Shown here: piece after piece, positions 1 to 10,335 of the stretch | How the letters are laid out: each line of letters opens with the position of its first letter | Numbering within the stretch: position 1 is the stretch's first letter | DNA from: Cladocopium goreaui | Lineage: Eukaryota; Sar; Dinophyceae; Suessiales; Symbiodiniaceae | Direction of reading: 5' to 3' | NCBI GenBank assembly: GCA_947184155.2 | Contig: CAMXCT020006763.1 | Coordinates: forward strand, 56,001 to 120,000 | Length of the DNA stretch: 64,000 nt | Program-made: the position numbers and the translations under genes | Notes under the pieces: model-generated | Database searches by the model: none | What the model saw: only the letters and a program-made list of their open reading frames with translations | What the model was told of the DNA's origin: nothing

Positions 1-248
1 AAGTACATATATTCTATTTACACATGTCAATATATATATGTATATATGTCAATATATACATAATTATAGATACGAGGTTAACCGATGGGCTTATTCTTGA
101 AGACGGAATATATATATATATATACATACAAACCAAATTATCATTCGGATGTACCTTGTTTTTGCTGGTTAAGCCATGTCCCCATCGTCGTGGGCGAAAC
201 ACCAGTCTTCTTGGTGGAACAAAAGGGCTGTTGAGTTGAATCGGAATG

Positions 249-355
249 GTACAAGGTCAGATACCCCGTTTCCGAAGTCGCTAAGTTGGTGCAAAGTTCA
301 CTCAGTTCGAGGGTTTATGGTAGATATATCGAACTAGTTAATGGGTTTAAGATAA
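249..355. mobile_element. Family E foldback element, degraded copy
   Basis: The stretch carries the family E signature GCTAAGTTGGTGCAAA, then TTTATGGTAGATATATC and AACTAGTTAATGGG. The outer arms are decayed, so both limits are approximate. A second copy starts about 360 bases downstream. Confidence 0.45.
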
Positions 356-433
356 GTTTCAGTGAGTTTCCATTTCTTTAAGGATTAGCTGGGATTTGGA
401 TGGGATTAAATGTGACTCCTTGGGATTTTCCAG

Positions 434-513
434 GAGCTCAGCAAAGTCGTGCACGTGGCCGAGCGGATGCAGAACTGGTCCGAAGGCCGAGCGTGGCCGA
501 TCTTCGGCGCGAC
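434..513 (+). CDS. Unassigned exon, upstream gene
   Basis: A GC-rich island in AT-rich surroundings, entered at a pyrimidine-rich acceptor (GGGATTTTCCAG followed by G). The open frame reads ELSKVVHVAERMQNWSEGRA and then WPIFGA. It looks helical and charged, as real coding sequence would. A GT donor is available after base 513 (phase 2), and a GC donor after base 508. I do not recognise the protein. It probably belongs to a + strand gene that enters from the left of the window. Confidence 0.5.
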
Positions 514-718
514 GTCTTTTTTTAGTTAATAATGGTTAATAGATGGTTAATATATGTTTATATAATAGTGGTTGATAATGCTTAATTGTGACTCCCAAAC
601 GAAATATGTATTACATTGGGTTTCCATAGTCATGGGGATACCCCAAGCGTGCTCCCATGCATTGGAAAAATCCAGATGGCTTCAGGGTAGAAAGCCCATC
701 AATAATAAATGGGATATA

Positions 719-862
719 CAAAGTGGGGCCCCCGTTTAGGATAGCTAAGCTGGTGCAAATAAGTGCAACAACTATGATTTCTGGTAAGTATAACTATAGT
801 TCATGACGGTCAGTGGGGATGATAAACCAACTTATCACATCTTACAACTGAGGGGGGGCACA
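719..862. mobile_element. Family E foldback element
   Basis: The left arm has GTGGGGCCCCCGTTTAGGAT and AGCTAAGCTGGTGCAAATAA. The right arm has ATAAACCAACTTATC and ends ACTGAGGGGGGGCAC. The arms are inverted repeats of each other, as in the complete copy at 27996-28130. Confidence 0.65.
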
Positions 863-1523
863 TACAATAGGGATAGGGATATCATGGGGATAAAACCGTG
901 TAAGTACACAACAAGAATCAATGATAACTGGGTGCGTCTGAACATGAAGGATTGAAAAACAAGTTTCTGACCAGTTGAGAGCATCGAATCTTGGAATAAT
1001 ACCGGAATAACATGGTAGCAGTCGGAACTAGAGCAAATGGATAGATCGAACCCACGACAACAGTCGGATTGTTCACAAACTTGCGGAATTTCAGATACCC
1101 TCCACTACTCAAACGTGGCAGTGGTATACCCTCTATAAATGGAGGTTTTACATGGTTTTAATGGGACAATCATCTATAATTAGATTTTCCATTGCTATGT
1201 TTGATTACTTGAGGGTACAAAGGCGGAAATTTAGCATTTTGCTCACCAAAAAATTGGGCAGGGGACAGCGACCTCACTTGCAACGTGCAAAAAAGTCGGG
1301 GCCTGGGAATCCCATTGATGATTGGCCAATTTTACATGATATCAAACAAACACATATGAATGTGGGATATGATGAATTTGAATCATAAATTGGGATCATA
1401 TGGTATCAATATCATTTAGAAAAAAAACATATAGATGTGGGACACGTTTTTTCTCTTTTTTAAATAGGGGCATCATATAAAATATGATAAAATCACTTAT
1501 TTTCAATCGAGGCTTCAACCGGC

Positions 1524-1633
1524 GGGAATAAATGGGGATAGCCCCAAAAATGGATGGTTTATAAGATTTATAAGGGGAAATCCGGAAATAAAATGGATGA
1601 TAAACGGGGGTACCCCTATTTCAGGAAACCTCC
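1524..1633. mobile_element. Family D foldback element
   Basis: The right arm is the typical GGGGGTACCCCTATTTCAGG followed by AAACCTCC. The left arm (GGGAATAAATGGGGATAGCC) is diverged. The centre holds two copies of ATGGATGGTTTATAAG-type sequence. Confidence 0.6.
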
Positions 1634-1781
1634 ATATAGATCATAGTCAACTAATTACTATATCATATAATATACATTAATATACTATCAGATTCATATT
1701 GACGCTTTCATAATAGATGAATATGTTCATGATATATCTTATATATTTCTCATGTCCGCCGCAGATTCGCACGAGCTCGAG

Positions 1782-1808
1782 GAAGCCAAAGAGGACCCAA
1801 ATGCTGCG
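1782..1808 (+). CDS. Possible small exon, upstream gene
   Basis: A short GC-rich block follows CTCGAG and reads EAKEDPNAA in one frame, ending at a GT donor (GTTTTA). In the phase that would follow the exon at 434-513 it reads KPKRTQML instead, so the frame is undecided. The block is supported only by composition and the AG|G acceptor. Confidence 0.3.
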
Positions 1809-1858
1809 GTTTTAACCATGGAGGTTTCATGGGTTTCATGGGCATCTCATGGGAGATC

Positions 1859-1987
1859 TAGCCTCTGGTTATGACTAACAGTTTGCCATGGTTTTTAGAT
1901 GGCCCATAGAAATAGATGGTTTACCATTCTTAAGAATGCATGGTGATGGCTTCCATGGCGAACTGTGAATGTCATAACCAGATGGTA
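1859..1987. mobile_element. Family A foldback element, subtype with GTTTGCCATGG arm
   Basis: Starts TAGCCTCTGGTTATGACTAA and ends GTCATAACCAGATGGTA. The inner arms AACAGTTTGCCATGG and CCATGGCGAACTGT are inverted. This subtype recurs at 16804-16914 and 62434-62569. Confidence 0.75.
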
Positions 1988-2066
1988 GCTATAGCTGATT
2001 TCCATCACTTAAAATACCATAGTTTGCGCTGATTGCCATAGTTCATAGCAACCTGACACTTCGGAG

Positions 2067-2123
2067 GGCATGTGGTACCTTCGCCATCTTGATCGGAATG
2101 TGCTACGCAGCTTGTCTTTTTCT
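2067..2123 (+). CDS. Possible exon, upstream gene
   Basis: Follows TTCGGAG and reads GMWYLRHLDRNVLRSLSFS without a stop. The frame stays open further right through a second AG|G site (TTTTTCTGGCAG followed by GGTATCC) into the minisatellite, so the exon structure is uncertain. I do not recognise the sequence. Confidence 0.25.
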
Positions 2124-2204
2124 GGCAGGGTATCCAAGATTGGCAATGTGACTACTCACCAGTGTGTTTTTTCAAAGCACGGGCAAAAGGGGCCCAGAAA
2201 TGCG

Positions 2205-2520
2205 ACCAGAAGCCGAGAAGCCGAGAAGCCGAGAAGCCCGACACAAGCCGAGAAGCCGAGAAGCCGCGAAGTACGACACAAGCCGAGAAGCCGAGAAGCC
2301 GAGACAGCCGAGAAGCCGAGAAGCCCGGCACAAGCCGAGAAGCCAAGAAGCCGAGAAGCCGAGAAGCCACCGGACCAGCCGAGAAGCCGAGAAGCCGCGA
2401 AGCCGAGGAGCCGCCGGGCAAGCCGAGAAGCCGAGAAGCCGCGAAGCCGAGAAGCCGAGAAGCCGAGAAGCCACCGGACAAGCCGAGAAGCCGAGAAGCC
2501 GAGAAGCCACCGGACAAGCT
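2205..2520. repeat. 9-bp GC-rich minisatellite (GCCGAGAAG)n
   Basis: About 35 copies of a 9-base unit GCCGAGAAG, with interruptions such as CCCGACACAA, ACCGGACAA and GCGAAGCCGAGGAGCC. Five of the six frames stay open because the unit is a multiple of three without stops, so the predicted EKPRSREA-type peptides are not evidence of a gene. Confidence 0.95.
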
Positions 2521-2699
2521 GAGACAGTAGCCCTGGAACCCCCTCTGAACACTATGTTGCATCTTCACCATCACAAGACATCAACTCCCCAACCCCCTCT
2601 GAACAATACGTTGCACCTTGAGACATCAGCCCCGCCACCCCCTTTGAATATATGTTGCATCTTCGAAGATCAAGCCAGCGACCCCCTCTGAACACTACC

Positions 2700-4845
2700 T
2701 CGGCCCGTTAAACTTCTACATTCATTGAAGATCTTCAATGAGGGTTTAATTCTCCCAGCCCCTTCAAACTTCTACATTCATCGAAGATCTTCAATGAGGG
2801 TTTAATTCTCCCAGCCCCGTTAAACTTCTACATTCATTGACGATCTTCAATGAGGGTTTAATTCTCCCAGCCTCGTTAAACTTCTACCTTCATTGACGAT
2901 CTTCAATGAGGGTTTAATTCTCCCAGCCCCGTTAAACTTCTACATTCATGGACGATCTTCAATGATCTTCAATGAGGGTTTAATTCTCCCCAGCCCCGTT
3001 AGACTTCTACATTCATTGACGATCTTCAATGAGGTTTTAATTCTCCTCAGCCCCGTTAAACTTCTACATTCATTGAAGATCTTCAATGAGGGTTTAATTC
3101 TCCCAGCCCCGTTAAACTTCTACATTCATGGACGATCTTCAATGATCTTCAATGAGGGTTTAATTCTCCCCAGCCCCGTTAAACTTCTACATTCATTGAC
3201 GAGCTTCAATGAGGGTTTAATTCTCCCAGCCCCGTTAAACTTCTACATTCATGGACGATCTTCAATGAGGGTTTAGTTCTCCCGAGCCCCGTTAAACTTC
3301 TACATTCATTGACGATCTTCAATGAGAGTTTAATTCTCCCCACCCCCGTTAAACTTCTACATTCATGGACGATCTTCAATGAGGGTTTAATTCTCCCAGC
3401 CCCGTTTAACTTCTGCATTCATGGACGATCTTCAATGAGGGTTTAATTCTCCCCAGCCCCGTTAAACTTCTACATTCATTGAAGATCTTCAATGAGGGTT
3501 TAATTCTCCCCACCCCCGTTAAACTTCTACATTCATGGACGATCTTCAATAAGGGTTTTATTCTCCTCAGCCCCGTTTAACTTCTACATTCATCGACGAT
3601 CTTAAATGAGGGTTTAATTCTCCCAGCCCCGTTAAACTTCTACATTCATGGCCGATCTTAAATGAGGGTTTAATTCTTCCCAGCCCCGTTAAACTTCTAC
3701 ATTCATTGAAGATCTTCAATGAGGGTTTAATTCTCCCAGCCCCGTTAAACTTCTACATTCATTGACGATCTTCAATGAGGGTTTAATTCTCCCAGCCCCG
3801 TTAAACTTCTACATTCATCGAAGATCTTCAATGAGGGTTTAATTCTCCCAGCCCCGTTAAACTTCTACATTCATGAAGATCTCAATGAGGGTTTAATTCT
3901 CCCCAGCCCCGTTAAACTTCTACATTCATGGACGATCTTCAATGAGGGTTTAATTCTCCCCAGCCCCGTTAAACTTCTACATTCATTGACGATCTTCAAT
4001 GAGGGTTTAATTCTCCCCAGCCCCGTTAAACTTCTACATTCATGGGCGATCTTCAATGAGGTTTAATTCTCCCAGCCCCGTTAAACTTCTACATTCATTG
4101 ACGATCTTCAATGAGGGTTTAATTCTCCCCACCCCCGTTAAACTTCTACATTCATGGACGGTCTTCAATGAGGTTTTAATTCTCCCCAGCCCCGTTAGAC
4201 TTCTACATTCATTGACGATCTTCAATGAGGGTTTAATTCTCCCCACCCCCGTTAAACTTCTACATTCATGGACGATCTTCAATGAGGGTTTAATTCTCCC
4301 CAGCCCCGTTTAACTTCTACATTCACTGACGATCTTCAATGAGGGTTTAATTCTCCCCAGCCCCGTTAAACTTCTACATTCATGGACGATCTTCAATGAG
4401 GGTTTAATTCTCCCCACCCCCGTTAAACTTCTACATCATGGACGATCTTCAATAAGGGTTTAATTCTCCCCAGCCCCGTTAAACTTCTAAAGGGTTTAAT
4501 TCTTCCAGCCCCGTTTTTTTTTTAAACTTCTTACATTATTGAAGATTTCTCAATGAGGGTTAATTTCTCCCAGCCCCGTTAACTTCAGTACATTTCATTG
4601 ACGACTTCAATGAGGGTTTAATTCTCCCCAGCCCCGTTAAACTTCTACATTCATGGACGATCTTCAATGAGGGTTTAATTCTCCCCAGCCCCGTTTAACT
4701 TCTACATTCACTGACGATCTTCAATGAGGGTTTAATTCTCCCCAGCCCCGTTAAACTTCTACATTCATGGACGATCTTCAATAAGGGTTTAATTCTTTCA
4801 GCCCCGTTATATATAAACTTCTACATTCATTGACGATCTTCAATG
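2700..4845. repeat. 59-bp minisatellite array, about 36 copies
   Basis: Tandem copies of a roughly 58-60 base unit containing TTCTACATTCATTGACGATC, TTCAATGAGGGTTTAATTCT and CCCCAGCCCCGTTAAAC. Two main variants alternate (ATTCATTGACGATC and ATTCATGGACGATC), and AGCCCC alternates with ACCCCC. Copies near 4490-4610 are frayed by small indels and a T-tract, the rest are over 90 percent alike. Higher-order alternation suggests that two-unit blocks were amplified. Confidence 0.97.
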
Positions 4846-4852
4846 GGGGTTT

Positions 4853-5245
4853 CCGTGTCGCGCAGCGACGCAACGCCGTGTGCACTCTTGCAGAAGGAAG
4901 CGTCGCAGCGCCAACAGCGTCGCAGCGTCGCTCCCGCGTCGCAGCGTCGCAGCGTCGCAGCGCCAACAGCGTCGCAGCGTCGCTCCCGCGACGCAGCGTC
5001 GCAGCGTCGCAGCGCCAACAGCGTCGCAGCGTCGCTCCCGCGTCGCAGCGTCGCAGCGCCAACAGCGTCGCAGCGTCACTCCAGCGTCGCAGCGTCGCAG
5101 CGCCAACAGCGTCGCAGCGTCACTGGCCCAACGGCAGCGTCGCAGCGTCGCAGCGTCGCAGCGTCGCAGCGCCACCCGCCACCCGGAGCGTCGCAGCGTC
5201 GCAGCGTCGCAGCGCCACCCGCCCCCGGGAGCGTCACAGCGCAAC
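4853..5245. repeat. GC-rich minisatellite (GCGTCGCAGC)
   Basis: Built from GTCGCAGC units that assemble into a longer period with GCCAACAGCGTCGCAGCGTC and GCTCCCGC. It begins directly where the 59-bp array ends. The long frames on both strands (RRCDA- or SVAAS-type peptides) are caused by the repeat. Confidence 0.95.
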
Positions 5246-5494
5246 GTCGGAAACCCACGCTTCGGCCCCCTTTGCCCCTGCACTGTGTTTTTTTCAATGA
5301 AGTAACGTAACATATGAAAGATTGCTCAAAATTAATCATGTTTTTTTTTGGGGGGGCCAGAATATGTGAATAATATGTGATAATCCCTTCCTCCTAATAC
5401 TAAACCCCCCCCCTAATACAAAACACGGCAGGTAGTTTTTAGTATTAGGGGGGTATTTATTATTAGGGAACCAAATCGAAGTCATGTTAATTAA

Positions 5495-5930
5495 TTAATT
5501 AAATTTCCTTATATAACGCAATTAAAATATTGCCAAAAATGGCAGTTCGAAGCTTACCCCTAATACTAAATAAAAACCCTTAATACTAAAAACATCTAAA
5601 AACTATTTTTTCCGATCTCAAAATCAATTAAATTTCCTTATATAACGCAATTAAAATATTGCCAAAAATGGCAGTTCGAAGCTTACCCCTAATACTAAAT
5701 TAAAACCCTTATGCTAAAAACTATTTTTTCCGATCTCAAAATCAATTAAATTTCCTTATATAACGCAATTAAAATATTGCCAAAAATGGCAGTTCGAAGC
5801 TTACCCCTAATACTAAATTAAAACCCTTAATACTAAAAACAATTTTTTCCGATCTCAAAATCAATTAAATTTCCTTATATAACGCAATTAAAATATTGCC
5901 AAAAATGGCAGTTCGAAGCTTACCCCTAAT
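5495..5930. repeat. Four tandem copies of a 118-130 bp unit inside the TIR element
   Basis: Each copy has TTTCCTTATATAACGCAATT, AAAATATTGCCAAAAATGGC, AGTTCGAAGCTTACCCCTAA and a TACTAAA-rich tail ending TTTTCCGATCTCAAAATCAA. Copies begin near 5497, 5627, 5743 and 5862. The first spacing is longer because of an extra TAATACTAAA-type block. Confidence 0.92.
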
Positions 5931-6093
5931 TGCTAGAGTAGCCAGGCAGCTTGGAGTGAGGGATTGGGACTAGGCCCCCCTAATACTAAACACCCCGGGG
6001 TGAACTAGTTTTTAGTATTAGGGGGGAGAACCCACAAATGGTAGGTTGATTTTTCCCCACCTGCCAGGTGAGGGTTGTTAGATTTTATGTCAG

Positions 6094-6195
6094 TTGCCTC
6101 CTCCTCCTGCTCCTCCTGCTCCTCCTCCTCCTCCTGCTCCTCCTCCTCCTCCGCCTCCTCCTGCCTCGTCCTCCTCCTCCTCGTCCTCCTTGTCA
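6094..6195. repeat. CTC/CTG trinucleotide microsatellite
   Basis: A pyrimidine-rich run of CTC, CTG and TCC triplets with scattered CGT. Poly-Leu or poly-Pro frames read through it are compositional. Confidence 0.9.
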
Positions 6196-6230
6196 TCCTT
6201 GTCGTCCTTGCTCAACTGCGACCCGCGATC

Positions 6231-6480
6231 CACAGTGTTCTCTGCCGGACCTCAACCACGACCATCCACGCCCAGTGTTCCCTGCCGGACCTCAACCACG
6301 ACCATCCGCGCCCAGTGTTCCCTGCCGGACCTCAACCACGACCATCCCGCCCAGTGTTCCCTGCCGGACCTCAACCACGACCATCCACGCCCAGTGTTCC
6401 CTGCCGGACCTCAACCGCGAGTATCCCGCCCAGTGTTCCCTGCCGGACCTCAACCGCGACCATCCCGCCCAGTGTGCACC
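6231..6480. repeat. 41-bp minisatellite, about six copies
   Basis: Units contain CAGTGTTCCCTGCCGGACCT and CAACCACGACCATCCACGCC. Later copies change CCACGACC to CCGCGAGT or CCGCGACC. All three + frames are open, which argues against selection on one protein. Confidence 0.93.
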
Positions 6481-6544
6481 GCTGGACCTAACGGGACACC
6501 GCCCAGCTCAGTGTGCAACCTGGACCTCAACGGCCCGATAGACT

Positions 6545-7165
6545 GCAGAAGATATGCCAGATAGAGTGTCAGAAGATATGCCAGATAGAATGCCAGAAGT
6601 ATGCCAGATAGAATGTCAGATAGAATGCCAGAAGATATGCCAGATAGAATGCCAGAAGGCATGCCAGATAGAATGCCAGATAAAATGTCAGATAGAATGC
6701 CAGAAGATATGCCAGATAAAGTGCCAGAATGTTTGCCAGATAGAATGCCAGAAGATTTTCCAGATAATATGCCAGAAGATATGCCAGATAGAATGCCAGA
6801 TAGAATGCCGGAAGATATGCCAGAACATATGCCAGGTAGAATGCCAGAAGATATGCCAGATAGAATGCCAGAAGATATGCCAGATAGAATGCCAGAAGGT
6901 ATGCCAGATAAAGTGCAAGAATGTTTGCCAGATAGAATGCCAGAAGATTTTCCAGATAATATGCCAGAAGATATGCCAGATAGAATGCCAGATAGAATGC
7001 CGGAAGATATGCCAGAACATATGCCAGAAGATATGCCAGGTAGAATGCCAGAAGATATGCCAGATAGAATGCCAGAAGATATGCCAGATAAAATGCCAGA
7101 AGGTATGCCAGATAGAATGCCAGATAAAATGTCAGATAGAATGCCAGAAGATTTGCCAGTAACAA
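6545..7165. repeat. 12-bp minisatellite (ATGCCAGATAGA / ATGCCAGAAGAT)
   Basis: About 50 copies of a 12-base unit, grouped in a higher-order block of about 240 bases that is seen twice (compare 6680-6850 and 6870-7060; both hold AATGTTTGCCAGATAGAATG and GATTTTCCAGATAATATG). The + frame reads MPDRMPED repeats and the - frame reads ILSGISSG repeats. Since both strands are open, a coding role is not supported. Confidence 0.93.
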
Positions 7166-7564
7166 AATGTATAAATCTCATGGTGGGGATCACACGAAGT
7201 AAAGTAATTAAATTGTTTTTTAAAGGGGATCAATTAAAAGTCAAATTGGCCAAACTGAAATTTTCGGAAATTGGAGATGGATGCCTGTTTTTAGTATTAG
7301 GGGGACGTTTAGTATTAGGAGGAAGGGATTATATATATAATTATATATATATACATATATATATATATATACACATTCGTAGAGATCATATTGAGTCACA
7401 TTCAGTCTACAACTTTGTGCCAGCACCATTTTGAACCATTCCCACCTTGCTCGAGCCGTTTGGATCTGTTTACTTCTAACCATGGCACTAATATACGACA
7501 TGGCTGTGTCTGAACATTATACTCCACAAATGGCAGTGACATGACTTGATTTTTGAAGTATAGA

Positions 7565-7688
7565 CATATATCTGGGTAAATTATAACGACCTCACAGTGA
7601 CCTCACTGGAATCATGGTTAGTAAGGGACATCATCCCCAAATGGCCTTAATTCAGGTTAGTGAATTATTATAATTTACCCAGATATAT
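7565..7688. mobile_element. Family C foldback element
   Basis: Ends ATATATCTGGGTAAATTATA and TATAATTTACCCAGATATAT are inverted repeats. The core reads GACCTCACTGGAATCATGGT and TAGTAAGGGACATCATCCCC. This is the best-preserved member of family C. Confidence 0.85.
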
Positions 7689-8157
7689 AGACTATAGATT
7701 TACTGTTTGAAAACAAACATCTTGCAGTTTTTCAGGAGAACATGATGACCATCCAGTGATATCCAGTGGATTTTTTGGGCAACCACTCCTGCGAGTTGAT
7801 AAATCCGAGCCATCAAGCCTCTGTCGGATGTCTTCCTGAAGATCCAATAATCAAAGAACATGTTTGCCGCACAGTACATCTAATATCTCGGAAGTAGTAA
7901 TTATTGGTTAAACCATGACATTTGACTCATTCCTGAATCTCCATTTCAAGGTTTTATAGAACCGCAGAGTGGATTATAAGTTGCTACGTGGCAAAAATCA
8001 CCAGGGGTCAAAAACTAGTCACCTTTTCTAGTGGCTAAAGCATAAGAAGACACGATCACATCATATAACATCATCATTTTTTAATTTTCAGATCACCAAC
8101 TTTGTTCCTGAAATGCACTCCCAAAAACATGTTTTAGTTCTTGTTTCTACCGTGTTC

Positions 8158-8222
8158 TACCCTCTGGTAAGTTAACATAGCTATGGAACATCACCATTTT
8201 TAATAGATAAAAATCAACTAAT
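8158..8222. mobile_element. Family A, left half only
   Basis: TACCCTCTGGTAAGTTAACA and CTATGGAACATCACCATTTT are present, followed by a broken centre. No right arm is found. Confidence 0.65.
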
Positions 8223-8358
8223 ATCATGGCCATGTCCAATATTTTCCAGATACGTTCAATTCCCAGAGGATAAATACCACCAGTTTCCTGTTTCCCTGGA
8301 TGTCTCGCCAGAGATCCACGTCTCATGAGGCCATGAATCTCCCACAAATCAGCATGTT

Positions 8359-8470
8359 TACCCTCTGGTAAACATACAGAAAACTATGGAAAATCACCAT
8401 TTTTCATGGGAAAACTCACTATTTCAATGGCCATTTTCCATAGCTTTTTGTATGTTTACCAGGCCGGGTA
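8359..8470. mobile_element. Family A foldback element
   Basis: Begins TACCCTCTGGTAAACATACA and ends TTTGTATGTTTACCAGGCCGGGTA. The variant right tail CCAGGCCGG also occurs in the copies at 14229 and 62434, so it marks a subgroup. Confidence 0.85.
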
Positions 8471-8550
8471 CCAGGATAAAAATACCCCCATTGGTCGGTT
8501 TGGGAGTCAACTCACGGCACGGAGCGTTGGAGCTCCACCTTGTTGCGGAG

Positions 8551-8640
8551 GATCTTTACCTCTACCCCGCCCCCCGAAGTCGTCCACCCGCCCTGCGGCC
8601 GGGCATGAAGCAGTACGGCGAGGCAGCGGTGTTCCCCCAG
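8551..8640 (+). CDS. Unassigned exon, upstream gene
   Basis: A strongly GC-rich island after TTGCGGAG. The frame starting at GAT reads DLYLYPAPRSRPPALRPGM, then KQYGEAAVFPQ, and can end at CAG|GAGTTG (a GA donor). The frame is also open to the left (HGALELHLVAE), so the exon may begin earlier. The proline/arginine-rich composition and high GC differ sharply from flanking introns. No family is recognised. A family A element begins 10 bases after the proposed end. Confidence 0.5.
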
Positions 8641-8650
8641 GAGTTGGGGA

Positions 8651-8757
8651 TAGCCTCTGGTAACGTCGCTGAAACTATGGACCACATAGAAATCGTTGAT
8701 GTAGCCAACAAAGATGGTGATTTTCTATAGCAAACTGTTGAAGAAAACCAGAGGGTA
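8651..8757. mobile_element. Family A foldback element, diverged, next to an exon
   Basis: TAGCCTCTGGTAACGTC at the left and AAACCAGAGGGTA at the right, with GATGGTGATTTTCTATAG in the right arm. The left arm has lost its ATCACCATTTTT pairing partner. Confidence 0.65.
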
Positions 8758-9016
8758 TGGGCTATGATTACTGTATGGCCATATATCAACCATGTATCAT
8801 CATTATATATCATCATCTGGCATATTATGGCCTATATATCATGAAACAAACATACATCCACTAAAAAGAAAGGCGGGACTAGCCAAGTTGCAATGCCAAG
8901 TGTTTCATGCTGATCACAACAGCACAGGTCTTTCAGTGCGCTACAGATGACGCTACCTCTGGTAGTTCCACGGAGATGTCCCAGTGCGGAGTTTTGAATC
9001 ACAACGCGCCACATGT

Positions 9017-9122
9017 TACCCTCTGGTAAACTAACATAACTATGGAAAATCATCATTTTTAATGGGAAAATCCACTATAAATGGCCATTTTCAATAGCTT
9101 TTTGTATGTTTACCAGAGTGTA
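9017..9122. mobile_element. Family A foldback element
   Basis: TACCCTCTGGTAAACTAACA to GTATGTTTACCAGAGTGTA. The centre AATGGGAAAATCCACTATAA is intact. Confidence 0.88.
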
Positions 9123-10065
9123 TCACCAGTGAAGGAATCGACCTTGAATGGGAACATATAGGAACGATGGAACGATTTGTTTTTCGCTTCGTGTCATTCA
9201 GGAGGATGGCCATGGAAAATGGTGACACAAGCGGCAGCGTTGAGATTTGCCATTTCAGATACTGTAAGTTTAGCAGAAAAATGCCTAAGCCTAGACCCAG
9301 TCTTTTTTTTGCATAAGTTGTTGAACATTATTTTTGCATCAGTTTTGTTTAATTTACATCCAACTGAGCTGAGATATCAAGCATAGATCCGAATGTTAGA
9401 CTAGTTGTACACCAACTTGCCTATCTTTAGATACCCCACCTGATATCTTAGGTGTTCAGTAAACCCTTGCCATTGGGGAACCCATTCAATACAGAAATCA
9501 CAGAAACCCAACCAATTATACAATTGAGAAAAACGCAGTTTTCCTGTAAATGCCTGTGCCAACAAGCCAATCATGCAGCTTGTGGCCACGGGAAGATCAC
9601 CGGAATTGATCCCGGCAGTGTTTTGGCTGAGTTTTGGCTGTTCAAATGTAAGTTGGATTTCTTTTGCCTATCAATGATTGTCAATAAATTATATAACTTA
9701 TATACCCGATATCAATGAATGTTAATGATATAACCCGATAAGTTGGACATATACCTTGGGAATAGTTGGGACATAACCCCCTAAAACACCAGGCCATACC
9801 AGGCCCATGGGGATACACCAACAAAAAAGGTTTGGATGTAGAACCCACTGATACAGGATATGGAGGTTAAGGCCATGTTTTTTGGTCATGCAAAAAATCA
9901 GTGGAAGCGTAGGGTCAGTTCCATTATATCCCCAACTATATGATAGACCCGTAATAGTCCCATAAACTGGTTGGTTATTTTCCGTAGAAGGTGGTGCCCC
10001 CTGACCTACTTCGGTATGCACAGAGCTCGCTGGCAGAAACATTGCCCAAAACTACTGTGGGTCAA

Positions 10066-10198
10066 CCAACTGGTGAGATACTATATAGTAAGTACTACCT
10101 AATCTTTTTCTATGGTAGAATTAGTGCCAAAAACATCAAAAAAATCATTTTTTTGGCAGGTTTTGCAGGTATCTAAGATTCATCAAGATTCACCATGG
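10066..10198. mobile_element. Family I element
   Basis: Left part CAACTGGTGAGATACTATAT, right part TTTTTGGCAGG and GGTATCTAAGATTCATC. Other copies are at 23041-23150 and 32563-32722. Its right end lies about 50 bases before the exon at 10249. Confidence 0.6.
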
Positions 10199-10248
10199 TT
10201 ATGGGCTTTATTACTATGACAACGAGAAGCCAACTGCACCTGAACCAG

Positions 10249-10335
10249 GCTCCAGACGGCGCTCGGCCCCCCTCGCCCTCAGCCGGTTCCCGCCGGAAGC
10301 TGCGAATTGGGCGGCTCGGACACGCTTCGGGATGG
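10249..10335 (+). CDS. Unassigned exon, upstream gene
   Basis: GC-rich block between an AG|G acceptor (CACCTGAACCAG) and a GT donor (GTCGTT), phase 1 in and out. It reads SRRRSAPLALSRFPPEAANW and AARTRFGMG. Composition changes abruptly at both proposed edges, which supports an exon of this size. An alternative frame (QAPDGARPPSPSAGSRRKLR) is also open, so the frame is not certain. The protein family is not recognised. Confidence 0.5.

Larger units (their letters stand above)
5381..7331. mobile_element. Non-autonomous TIR transposon-like element with internal satellites
   Basis: The left end TAATCCCTTCCTCCTAATAC plus TAAAC is the exact reverse complement of bases 7307-7331 (25 of 25). Imperfect inverted similarity continues further inward (CCCCCTAATAC...ACACGGCAGG against the complement of CCTGTTTTTAGTATTAGGGG). 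The element may be flanked by a TA target duplication (ga|TA..TA|ta), though the AT-rich flank makes this weak. The motif CTAATACTAAA recurs about 12 times inside, on both strands. No transposase frame is visible; the interior is four blocks of tandem repeats. Confidence 0.8.

Noticed and set aside
2070..2691. Charged EKPRSREA-repeat proteins in three frames
   Set aside because: The 9-bp minisatellite explains all of them; no frame is favoured.
2700..4845. Regular repeat array that superficially resembles a CRISPR
   Set aside because: The units are tandem and contiguous with no unique spacers, each unit is about 59 bases, there are no cas genes, and the genome is eukaryotic.
4778..5339. Several 140-157 codon frames on both strands
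   Set aside because: Products of the GTCGCAGC satellite, open in five frames at once.
6068..6564. Leu- and Pro-rich proteins of about 150 residues
   Set aside because: They come from a CTC microsatellite followed by a 41-bp tandem repeat, inside the TIR element.
6450..7434. 247- and 277-codon open frames on opposite strands
   Set aside because: Both are read from the 12-bp satellite, whose length is a multiple of three and whose unit lacks stops in most frames; no unique protein sequence results.
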